In this document: one piece after another, positions 52,663-61,800 of the stretch
Numbering within the stretch: the first letter of the stretch is position 1
How the letters are laid out: the number at the start of each line of letters is the position of its first letter
Source of the DNA: Saccharicrinis sp963663905
GTDB lineage: Bacteria; Bacteroidota; Bacteroidia; Bacteroidales; Marinilabiliaceae
Direction of reading: 5' to 3'
DNA length: 64,000 bases
Assembly: GCA_963663905.2 (NCBI GenBank)
Contig: OY760657.1
Coordinates: 1,798,001-1,862,000 of the forward strand
The notes under the pieces: model-generated
The model's database searches: none
Told to the model about the DNA's origin: nothing
Seen by the model: only the letters and a program-made list of their open reading frames with translations
Made by a program: the position numbers and the translations under genes

Positions 52663-53528
52663 TATATTCGTTTTTTAAATAAATACATAAGAGCCTTTAC
52701 GTAATCTTCATCCGTCCTGATTGATGCATTATCAATACCACATTTTGTAAATATGGATTTTGTATTTTCATCATTTTCTATCCAGTGCTGTTTAAAAGCT
52801 TCTCTTACCTTACTGTTTGAAGTATCAATCCACGAATAAGCTCCGCTTTCTGCATCCTTTAGTTTAATTAAGCCAATTGAAGGCATTTCAGTTTCTCTTT
52901 CGTCATATACTTTAAGAGCTACTATATCATGCTTTTGATTTGCAATTTTTAATGGACTTTCAAAATTTTCATCCATAAAATCTGATATAATAAAGCTTGT
53001 ACAACGTTTTTTAATTGCGTTTGTCAAATACCTTAATGCTTCTCCAATGTTGGTAGTTCTGTTTTCCGGCGTAAAAGATATCAGTTGTCGAATAATATGT
53101 AATATGTGTTTTCTTCCTTTTTGTGGAGAAATGAATTTTTCTATTTTATCAGAAAAGAAGATAACTCCAATTTTATCATTGTTTTGGATTGCTGAAAATG
53201 CTAATACAGCTGCAATTTCTGTGATTACATTTTTTTTGTATTTAAATGAAGTTCCAAATTCTCTTGATCCGGAAACGTCAATTAATAACATTACTGTTAA
53301 TTCCCTTTCTTCCTCAAAAACTTTTACATAAGGATGATTAAATCGCGCAGTAACATTCCAGTCAATATTTCTGATATCATCACCATACTGATATTCCCTA
53401 ACTTCACTAAAGGTCATACCCCTGCCTTTAAAGGCAGAATGGTATTCACCAGCAAAAATATTATTCGAAAGTCCTCTTGTTTTTATCTCAATTTGACGGA
53501 CTTTTTTTAACAGATCCGTTGTTTCCAT
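52662..53528 (-). CDS. DUF58 domain protein of the bat operon
   Basis: A 288-aa cytosolic VWA-like protein. The DUF58 hallmark FSEVREYQYGDDIRNIDWNVTAR is present (shown in part: EYQYGDDIRNIDWN), followed by a MIDAS-like LLIDVSGS. It almost always accompanies MoxR ATPases; the pair is thought to act in assembly or metal insertion. Encoded 59 bp after moxR and fused in translation to the next gene by TAATG. Confidence 0.93.
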   Translation of the reverse strand: METTDLLKKVRQIEIKTRGLSNNIFAGEYHSAFKGRGMTFSEVREYQYGDDIRNIDWNVTARFNHPYVKVFEEERELTVMLLIDVSGSREFGTSFKYKKNVITEIAAVLAFSAIQNNDKIGVIFFSDKIEKFISPQKGRKHILHIIRQLISFTPENRTTNIGEALRYLTNAIKKRCTSFIISDFMDENFESPLKIANQKHDIVALKVYDERETEMPSIGLIKLKDAESGAYSWIDTSNSKVREAFKQHWIENDENTKSIFTKCGIDNASIRTDEDYVKALMYLFKKRI

Positions 53529-53587
53529 TTTCTTTTATTTATTGATTAATAAATTGGATATTAATCCAGCTTAACTCTAATAAAAGA

Positions 53588-54583
53588 CTATGGTACCTCA
53601 ACAGTATTAAGAATATCATTAATTACTTCAATTGAAGTTACATTGTTAGCTTCTGCTTCGTACGACAAACCAATACGGTGACGTAATACATCATGGCATA
53701 CCGCTCTCACATCTTCTGGAATTACATATCCTCTTCTTTTAATAAAAGCATAAGCTTTTGCAGCCATCGATAAGCTAATACTTGCACGAGGAGAACAACC
53801 ATATGATATCATTTCTTTGTATTTATCCAGATTGTATTTTTCAGGATATCTTGTTGCAAAAACAATATCTACAATGTATTTTTCTATTTTCTCATCCATG
53901 TAAACATCTTTAACAACCTTTCTGGCTCTGATAATGTCATCAGGCTTTAATATAGATGATGCTTTTGGGAATGATTGAGCTAAGTTATGTCTGATAATCA
54001 TTTGCTCTTCCTCTTTCTGTGGATAATCAATAACCAGTTTTAACATAAAACGGTCAACCTGAGCTTCAGGTAGAGGATAGGTACCTTCCTGTTCAATTGG
54101 GTTTTGAGTTGCCATTACTAAAAATGGTTCTTCCAGTTTATGTGTTGTGTCTCCAATGGTAACCTGACGCTCCTGCATTGCTTCTAATAAAGCACTTTGA
54201 ACTTTCGCAGGGGCACGGTTAATCTCATCGGCCAATACAAAATTTGTGAAGATAGGTCCTTTTTTGATAATGAATTCTTCGTTCTTTTGGCTGTAAATCA
54301 TTGTACCTAAAAGGTCGGCAGGCAAAAGATCCGGAGTAAACTGTATTCTGCTAAATTTTGCATCAACAATTGTTGCAAGAGTATTGATAGCTAATGTCTT
54401 TGCCAAACCAGGAACTCCTTCTAATAATATGTGTCCATCACTTAATAATCCAATTAAAAGCCCTTCAACCAAGTGTTTTTGACCAACAATAACTTTATTC
54501 ATTTCAATGGTTAGAAGGTCTACGAAAGAACTTTCACTTTTAATTCTTTCATTTAACTCTCTTATATCTACAGATTGCTCCAT
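53588..54583 (-). CDS. MoxR-family AAA+ ATPase
   Basis: A 331-aa ATPase. Walker A GVPGLAKT at residues 56-63, Walker B VLADEINRA, sensor 1 in VMATQNPIEQEGTYPLPEAQVDRF, and an Arg finger in SPRASISL. MoxR proteins act as chaperones for the VWA partners encoded next to them. First gene of the moxR-DUF58-hypothetical-batABCDE operon on the minus strand; the 286-bp upstream gap should hold the promoter. Cytosolic. Confidence 0.95.
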   Translation of the reverse strand: MEQSVDIRELNERIKSESSFVDLLTIEMNKVIVGQKHLVEGLLIGLLSDGHILLEGVPGLAKTLAINTLATIVDAKFSRIQFTPDLLPADLLGTMIYSQKNEEFIIKKGPIFTNFVLADEINRAPAKVQSALLEAMQERQVTIGDTTHKLEEPFLVMATQNPIEQEGTYPLPEAQVDRFMLKLVIDYPQKEEEQMIIRHNLAQSFPKASSILKPDDIIRARKVVKDVYMDEKIEKYIVDIVFATRYPEKYNLDKYKEMISYGCSPRASISLSMAAKAYAFIKRRGYVIPEDVRAVCHDVLRHRIGLSYEAEANNVTSIEVINDILNTVEVP

Positions 54584-54869
54584 TAGTTTTATTATTTCTT
54601 GTTAATATTTTATTTTCTTTTTAATGAGGAATCCAAAATTAGCTTTTTAAAATACCGTCATGTAAACCTAAGTGTTAAATAATGTTAATGAAAATATGGA
54701 ATCCGCTGTTAACTCTAAACTTTAACTATTCTTTAACTTTTTATTTTACCCATTTTAACGGATTGAACATTTATCTGAATTAAGAGTTATTTGAACATTG
54801 TTGTTCTGATTTTTAATGTAAATTCGGACAATATAAAAGGAAAATATTATTGATTAAAAATTATAGTTT

Positions 54870-55064
54870 ATGTTTGAGGATAGAGATTTTGTTTGTAAAC
54901 ATATGATGCTGAGAAAAGGTGAGTTGGTTCGTTTAATTCATGAAAAGGGATTGAAGACGATGGATGATGTTCAGGATGAAACCAATGCGGCAACAATTTG
55001 TGGTTCGTGTTATGCGGACCTGGAAGAGATTTTAGAAGAGGAGCTAAAAAAAGAAAAAGAATAG
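54870..55064 (+). CDS. Small BFD-like [2Fe-2S]-type protein
   Basis: A 64-aa protein. One Cys (Cys9, in DFVCKH) and a C-terminal CGSC motif (Cys45/Cys48 region in ATICGSCY) resemble the BFD-like Fe-S domain, in which Cys-x-Cys and Cys-x-x-Cys bind a [2Fe-2S] cluster. Here the first pair is Cys-x-His. The phrase LVRLIHEKGLKTMDDVQDET fits the helix between the pairs. Cytosolic; may deliver electrons or iron. An acidic/Lys-rich tail follows. Ends in a bidirectional terminator. Confidence 0.72.
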   Translation: MFEDRDFVCKHMMLRKGELVRLIHEKGLKTMDDVQDETNAATICGSCYADLEEILEEELKKEKE

Positions 55065-55070
55065 ATTTAT

Positions 55071-55102
55071 TAAGTCTGCATAGTTAATATTATGCAGACT
55101 TA
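55071..55102. terminator. Bidirectional terminator between the Fe-S gene and queA
   Basis: TAAGTCTGCATA / TATGCAGACTTA, 12-bp perfect stem (55071-55082, 55091-55102, 8-nt loop). It overlaps the queA stop codon at 55100-55102. Confidence 0.75.
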
Positions 55103-56305
55103 TTGTTTAAACAGTAGTGAACTATCTCCATAACTTAAAAACCTGAAATTGTTTTCCAGAGCGTAAGTGTAAATTTTTCTCCAATTATCTTCTTTTGTAA
55201 AAGCTGCAATTAATAGTAATAACGTGCTGTTTGGTTGATGAAAGTTTGTAATTAATCTGTTAACTATTTTGAATTCATAGCCAGGAGCAATCATTATGCC
55301 TGTAAAGCTTTGTAATACAGAAGTGCCCTTTGATTTTATGTGTTGTTTTAATTTTTCAAGAGCCTCATTACTTGAATAATGTGATGGTAAATTGTAAGGA
55401 TCCCATTGTGAAATGCTAAAATCTTCTATGCCTTCAAGTAATTTAACACCTAACCAGTATAAGCTCTCCAATGTTCTAACTGTTGTAGTGCCGGTACTGG
55501 TAATATTGTTCTCATATTTTAATAATAAATCAATAGTCCTTTCTTCTACAAAAAAATGTTCAGTGTGCATTTCATGATCTGAAATCATTTCTGTTTTAAC
55601 AGGTTTAAATGTTCCTGCGCCCACATGTAAAGTAACATCGGTTGTTTGGATGTTATTTTTGTGAAGTTCAGAAAGAATGTCATTTGTGAAATGCAATCCT
55701 GCTGTAGGTGCTGCAACAGAACCTTTGTGATTTGAATACACCGTCTGATATCTGGCTAAATCAATTTCTTCTGTATCTCTGTTTAAATATGGAGGGATTG
55801 GAATATTGCCAATGTGCTCAAGGATATCTCCAAATGTTATGTTGTCATTATTCCAGTTAAATCTAATAATTTGAGCATCATCAAGTATTTGTTCTCTGTT
55901 GATACTAATTGTGATATTTTGATTATTTAATATAATGTTTTTTGATAAAGTTCCACTTTTCCATTTTTTAGAGTTTCCAACTATACATTTCCATGAGCAA
56001 CCATTCTTTGTCTGGAAAACTAAATTTACATCAGTAGGTTCAACTGGCTCAAGACAAAAAACTTCAATATTCGCACCTGTAGTCTTTTGAAATTGGATAC
56101 GAGCTTGAATTACCTTGGTGTTATTAAAAACAACTAAACTATCAGCTGGTATATATTTATGTATGTTTATAAAGTTGCTTTCATTAATACTTTTGTTATA
56201 AATTAAAAGCTTGGAATCATGTCTGTTTTCTAAAGGGTATTTGGCAATCTTATCTTGTGGTAAATTATATGAGTAATCTTGTATGCTGATAATTGGTTTA
56301 TTCAT
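55100..56305 (-). CDS. queA: tRNA preQ1(34) S-adenosylmethionine ribosyltransferase-isomerase
   Basis: A 401-aa enzyme from the Met at 56305 (MNKPIISIQDYSYNLP); the frame extends 22 codons further but that part is hydrophobic and AT-rich and unlikely to be translated. Family motifs: YNLPQDKIAKYPLENRHDSKLL, SLVVFNNTKVIQAR (in part), SVAAPTAGLHFT, TLHVGAGTFKPV and NRLITNFHQPNSTLLLLIAAF. It moves the ribose of SAM to preQ1 in tRNA to give epoxyqueuosine. It is longer than E. coli QueA (356 aa), as is common in Bacteroidota. Cytosolic. Confidence 0.92.
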   Translation of the reverse strand: MNKPIISIQDYSYNLPQDKIAKYPLENRHDSKLLIYNKSINESNFINIHKYIPADSLVVFNNTKVIQARIQFQKTTGANIEVFCLEPVEPTDVNLVFQTKNGCSWKCIVGNSKKWKSGTLSKNIILNNQNITISINREQILDDAQIIRFNWNNDNITFGDILEHIGNIPIPPYLNRDTEEIDLARYQTVYSNHKGSVAAPTAGLHFTNDILSELHKNNIQTTDVTLHVGAGTFKPVKTEMISDHEMHTEHFFVEERTIDLLLKYENNITSTGTTTVRTLESLYWLGVKLLEGIEDFSISQWDPYNLPSHYSSNEALEKLKQHIKSKGTSVLQSFTGIMIAPGYEFKIVNRLITNFHQPNSTLLLLIAAFTKEDNWRKIYTYALENNFRFLSYGDSSLLFKQ

Positions 56306-56436
56306 AATAGAAATTCCTATGTGCTTAAATAATAATAGGTAATAATTAAAGGCTGCAAAAATAATTAACATTTATGAGAAATAGCAGAACTATTTTTATA
56401 ATTTCATGATCTGAAAATTATTAATGGAATAATAAA

Positions 56437-57432
56437 ATGGCGATAAAAATAGGTGATAAAGTTAGGTTTTTGAACGAAGTAGGAGGAGGTATAGTTAGTA
56501 GAATAGAAGGTGGTAAGATGGTTTATGTTCTGGATAATGAAGGATTTGAGATTCCATCATTAATGACAGAGGTTGTTTTGGTTGAAAAGAAGGTTGTAGA
56601 AAAGCATGAAGAAGGTGAAGTTGGCACAGATGAAGTTGTTGATGTAGTCGAAGAAACTGAAGAAGAAGGGAATCCGAAGATGTTGTTGGCTTTCCTAAGG
56701 AGTTCTGTTATGCCCACTAATGTTGCTTTATATTTAATAAATGATTCGAATTTTTTTGTTTTTTATGCCGTTGGTAAGATAATCGATGAAAATATTGATA
56801 ATGATTTTAATGGTATTATAGAACCAAATACTAAAATTCAGTTAAGTGAATTTAATATAAATGAAATTGATGGTGTAAAGTATCTTGTAGATGCATTAAT
56901 GTTTAGAAAGAATATTGAGTATAAGCATAAAGATCTAATTAAATATGAGGTTAAAATTAATGGAGCTAAACTGTTAAAAGAAGGAAGTTATGTTTCGAAT
57001 GAATATTTTCAGGAAAAAGCATATCTGCATTATGTTTTAAAAGGAATTGTAGAAGAAAAGATAGATGCTTTAACAAATAAAAATTTTAATAAAATTATTA
57101 AGGAGAAGGAAGGGAAGCCTAAATCTTCAAAGGTAAAGTTAAAGGATGATGATAAAATTTTAGAAGTTGATTTGCATATTCATGAATTGCTGGATGATGT
57201 AAGAGGACTTTCGAACAAGGAGATGTTGGATATTCAAATGCAGAAGTTTTATACTATTCTTGAGGAAAATAAAAATAAAAAACATAAAAAAATAGTCTTT
57301 ATTCATGGTGTTGGTAATGGTGTATTAAAAAGTGAAATACGTAAAGCTATGGAAAGAAAGTATAAATGGCATACATTTCAGGATGCTTCCTTTAAGGAAT
57401 ATGGTTATGGGGCTACAATGGTGATAATATGA
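56437..57432 (+). CDS. DUF2027 and Smr-domain protein
   Basis: A 331-aa protein. The N-terminus is a small SH3-like DUF2027 domain (IKIGDKVRFLNEVGGGIVSRI), then a Val/Glu-rich linker (about 50-75), a central beta-rich domain, and a C-terminal Smr domain (about 245-331) with EVDLHIHELL, FIHGVGNGVLKSEIRKAM and the terminal GYGATMVII. The LDLH of typical Smr nucleases is replaced by VDLH. Smr domains bind and nick nucleic acids; the cellular role of this family in Bacteroidota is not known. Cytosolic. A terminator follows. Confidence 0.92.
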   Translation: MAIKIGDKVRFLNEVGGGIVSRIEGGKMVYVLDNEGFEIPSLMTEVVLVEKKVVEKHEEGEVGTDEVVDVVEETEEEGNPKMLLAFLRSSVMPTNVALYLINDSNFFVFYAVGKIIDENIDNDFNGIIEPNTKIQLSEFNINEIDGVKYLVDALMFRKNIEYKHKDLIKYEVKINGAKLLKEGSYVSNEYFQEKAYLHYVLKGIVEEKIDALTNKNFNKIIKEKEGKPKSSKVKLKDDDKILEVDLHIHELLDDVRGLSNKEMLDIQMQKFYTILEENKNKKHKKIVFIHGVGNGVLKSEIRKAMERKYKWHTFQDASFKEYGYGATMVII

Positions 57433-57475
57433 TGGATGTGTGTATTGTAGCATAAGGTAAATAAGAAAAAATAGA

Positions 57476-57513
57476 AGCCCGGCTTTAGTACTTTACTAGA
57501 ACCGGGTTTTTTT
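57476..57513 (+). terminator. Terminator after the Smr-domain gene
   Basis: CCCGG (57478-57482) pairs with CCGGG (57502-57506), with inner TAGTA / TACTA; a run of seven T follows. Confidence 0.88.
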
Positions 57514-57813
57514 ATGTCTAAAAATTTCGAATTTTGAAATCTGAAATATATTTTTTTATAGATAAAGTTAAATTCATTTATCTGATTTTAAAAAACATAT
57601 TTCTAAATTATAATAAATATAATAATATAATTAATAGATGCATTATTATTTTTAATTGTAATAATCGAAAGTAATAATATACTTTACAAATAAAAAAAAT
57701 ACTGTTACAATCAAAAATAAGAATAATAAAATTTGGAAAAGTCATTAAATAATTATAATCTTTACGATTATCTATATTATTATATAATAAAATTTAATAT
57801 ATTTATACTATAT
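57514..57813. other. Very AT-rich non-coding stretch
   Basis: About 300 bases of almost pure A/T. The frame of the next gene is open back to a TTG at 57733, but the extra 27 residues are a Tyr/Ile/Phe-rich translation of AT-rich DNA, so I place the start at 57814. Confidence 0.5.
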
Positions 57814-58470
57814 ATGCATTATACTAAGTTTACAAAACAAGATTATTTGTATAGATTAGATGAGATCACTTCCTATAGTATTAGGGAATCAGAGATTCGT
57901 AATGCAGTGAGTGGATTTGGTTATGGACAGTCTAAACTTAAAGAAGGTAGAAGGTTGTGGGAGAATCTTAAAGTATTGTATATAGAAGCTCAGGAGAAAT
58001 CTTCTTTAAAGAGAAGTTGTCATGCTGAGAAAAAACGGAAACAAAAAGAAGTGCATAAAATATATATGAGGTATTTAAAGCTCGCCAGAATTGCATTTGT
58101 TGATGATATTGAAGCTCAGGAAGGTTTGTTTTTAACTGGTGCTCGAGCTCGAACATATGATAAGTGGTTTATGCAAGTTTCTGTTTTTGTAAATAATTTA
58201 AAAAGTAGTACATCTTACATAAACGAGATGCTGAAGTATGGAATTACACAAAAACATGTTGATGATTTGAAAACCCATTTAAATGAATTGAGTGAGCTTT
58301 CTGATAAATGTGTTAGGATTACCGCAGTAGTAAGGATGTTAAACCATAAGGTGAAGAAAGAAACTATACAGGTTCAACATTGGGTGAGTAGCTATTTGAA
58401 GGTTGCTAGAATAGCCTTGGAGGATAATCCCGAAGTAATGGCACTTCTTGGATTGGCTGATAAGAATTAA
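57814..58470 (+). CDS. Hypothetical helical protein with internal duplication, 218 aa
   Basis: All-helical, basic, no signal or membrane segment. Two segments resemble each other: YMRYLKLARIAFVDDIEAQEGL (shown in part; about residues 88-110) and YLKVARIALEDNPEVMALLGL (about 194-214). The N-terminal part before the first repeat is Lys/Arg/Glu-rich (KKRKQKEVHK). It looks like a duplicated helical bundle. No family recognised. It stands alone between the Smr gene and the giant surface protein gene. Confidence 0.72.
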   Translation: MHYTKFTKQDYLYRLDEITSYSIRESEIRNAVSGFGYGQSKLKEGRRLWENLKVLYIEAQEKSSLKRSCHAEKKRKQKEVHKIYMRYLKLARIAFVDDIEAQEGLFLTGARARTYDKWFMQVSVFVNNLKSSTSYINEMLKYGITQKHVDDLKTHLNELSELSDKCVRITAVVRMLNHKVKKETIQVQHWVSSYLKVARIALEDNPEVMALLGLADKN

Positions 58471-58829
58471 TATATAAATTTCGTTATTTTATGAACTTAA
58501 TTTAGTCTATTGAATTATGGTGTTTGTGTTATAAAATAAGGGTTTTGTAAAAATATTAAGTGCTTAATATTTGCTATGTAACCAATATATTGTTGTTTCG
58601 TACAAACGTTTAAGTAAAAATGCTACTTAAAATAATATTATTGTTATTTTTGGCAGGTGGGATTGTGAGGTGTGGCATTTGATGGAATTATTTTATATAC
58701 AATGTTGTGTTGTGTGTAATTTTTGTTGATTGTAAATGCTGTAGATGTTATCAACTTGGGACCTTGATAATGGTATAGCTTTTTAAAAACCATGACCGTG
58801 AAAACCAGGAGTCATTATATTTTGTGATT
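58471..58829. other. Intergenic region, 359 bp
   Basis: No gene seen. A G/T-rich strand (58640-58760) lies upstream of the giant surface protein gene, whose promoter and 5' leader must be here. No clear -7/-33 pair was placed. Confidence 0.4.
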
Positions 58830-61800
58830 ATGATGAAAAACTTAAACCGAATAATTAGTATCCTTTTTCTAGTTTCAATAGGATTAATTTCTAATGGAGT
58901 AGAGGCGTTTTCTCAAGTGATGAATAAGCCAGGGAGAAATGCGACTAAAGTTGAAAAAGCATGGTATTATGGAACTTCTTCTTTAAAAGGAGGAGATGGT
59001 ACAATATCAGTTTTACCAGAAAGTTTGTGTTCCACTGATGCAGCTGTAGATATTTACGTTGATGCTGCTAATCTTGATCCAGCAAGAACGGATATTGTAT
59101 GGACAGTATCAACAGGAGCAGTTATAACCGGTGATTATGAAGAACATAATGATTGGGTAACGCCTATTGGGTCTTCTCCAGATAATGGTATTTCTTTGAA
59201 TCCAGCTACAATACCTTCAGATTATTATGGTGTCAATATTACTATTGCTTATCAGCAAAGTGGTACTGATGGATCTTTAGATAATACAGATCTTACAGTT
59301 GTTAATAAAACACCAACTGCACTAGATTTTACGCAATCTACTACGGTATGTAATGGTAGTTACGCTATAATTACATTGCCTTCTGCAGAAAATGGAACAT
59401 ATTATAATTTGTACAGAGGTGTTGAAAAAATTACAAGTAGTGCAATACGAGGGAATGGATCGGATATTAATTTTTATGTTAATGAATCTGGTACATATAC
59501 GGTAAAGGGATTTGATTCTAATTCGGAATCAACTTCTACATGTTTTACCTGGATGACAGGTTCTGCTACAGTTGTTGTGTATGATAGACCAACAGGAGTT
59601 ATCTCTGGAGGAGCTTCGTTATGTGAAAATGAAAGTACTGATATTACAATAAATTTTACAGGAGCTAGTCCCTATGATGTTACTTATCTGGTAAATGGAG
59701 GAGACCCGGTAACTGTTACTGGTGTTGCCAGTCCTTATACTTTTACAGTGACACCAACTCCTGGATCGTATACGTATACAATACAGTCTATTACAGATAA
59801 CAATAACTGTACAACAACAGCAACTGATATTAGTGGATCTGCAGTTGTAAATGTTGGCGACAGGCCAACTGGTGTTATTAGTGGTTCTACAACAATATGT
59901 AATGGTGTTGCTACAGATTTAACTTTTACATTAACAGGTACTGGTCCTTGGGATATTGTATATTCAGATGGTTCAAGTAACTTTAATGTTACAGCTAATA
60001 GTTCACCTTATAATGTAAGTGTAACACCATCAAGTTCTACTACTTATACAATTGTTAGTATTACTGATCAGGGTGCAACTTGTGATGCAATAGCCTCTGA
60101 AATCTCTGGATCTGCTGAAATTACTGTTAATGAAAGTCCTACTGCAGTTATTAGTGGAACAACAACCATATGTAATGGAGAGTCTACAGATCTCTCTATT
60201 TCTTTTACTGGAGTGGCACCTTGGGATGTTACATATAATGATGGTAGTACTGATATCTCTTTAACTGGTATTACAAGTAACCCTTACACTTTCTCTGTTA
60301 ATCCAGCTTCTAATACAACTTATACATTAGTTGCAGTTGATGATGCTATTTGTAGTGCAGTTCCTGCTGATCTAACAGGTTCTGCCGCGATTACTGTTAA
60401 TACTCGTCCTACAGGAGAAATTGTAGGTGATGCAGAAATTTGTAATGGTGAATCTACGGATATTACTTTTAATTTAACAGGATTATCACCTTGGGATTTA
60501 ACATATAATGATGGAACAGATCATACTATTACTGTAAATTCAAGTCCGTTTGTATTGACAGTATCTCCTTCTTCTACAACTGTATATACAATTACAGGTT
60601 TAGTTGATGGACAATGTACTTCATTAGCTGCTGATTTAACAGGCAGTGCGACAGTTACAGTAAATCCAAGACCAACTGGTGTTATTAGTGGAACTACAAC
60701 TATCTGTAATGGTGATAATACTCAATTAACTTTTGCTTTAACAGGAGAGGCGCCTTGGAATTTGGTATATAACGATGGTACATCTGATTATACTGTAAAT
60801 AATATTAATAGCAGTCCTTTTGATGTGACTGTAGCCCCAACGACAGGGACTACTTATACTTTAGTTAGTATATCAGATAATAATACTTGTGCTGCTGAAG
60901 CTGGTGATATGTCAGGTAGTGCTATTATATCTGTAGATGAAAGACCAACTGCAGTAATAAGTGGAACTGTTACAATATGTAATGGAGATGATGCTAATTT
61001 AACTGTTAATTTAACAGGTACACCTCCATGGAATATAACTTATAATGATGGTTCGGATCATGTAATTAATAATATTAACTCAACACCATATAATCTTGTT
61101 GTATCTCCTTCTGCAGATGTAACTTATACAATTACTTCATTGTCAGATGCAAATTGTACTGCAACTGCGCTAGATTTATCTGGTTCAGGTATTGTTAATG
61201 TTAATTCACGACCAACAGGTGTGGTATCTGGTAATGCAACAATCTGTAATGGTGAAAGTACAAATGTAAGTTTTACTCTTACAGGTGTAGGACCATGGAA
61301 TTTAACATATAATGATGGTACTTCTGATATAATTGTAAATAATGTAAATTCTAATCCTTATATTATTAATGTATCTCCTTCTGAAACTACAGTATATAGT
61401 CTTGTTGCTCTGTCTGATCAACAATGTACATCTGTTTCTAGTGATTTATCAGGAACAGCAACAGTTACTGTCAATGAACGTCCAACTGGAGTATTAACAG
61501 GAAATACAACTATATGTAATGGTGAAAGTGCTGATTTGACGTTTACTTTAACAGGAAATGCTCCTTGGGATTTAACATATAATGATGGTGTAGATCATAC
61601 AGTTACAGTTAATTCTAGTCCATATGTATTAAATGTATCTCCTAACAGTACAACTTCGTATCAAATTGTATCGTTGTCAGACGCTTCATTATGTTCAGCA
61701 CAGGCGAGTGAGATGACAGGTGTTGTTACTGTCAATGTAAACCCTCGTCCTCAAGGAACTATATCTGGTGATAATTCAATATGTGTAGGTGAGTCAACTG

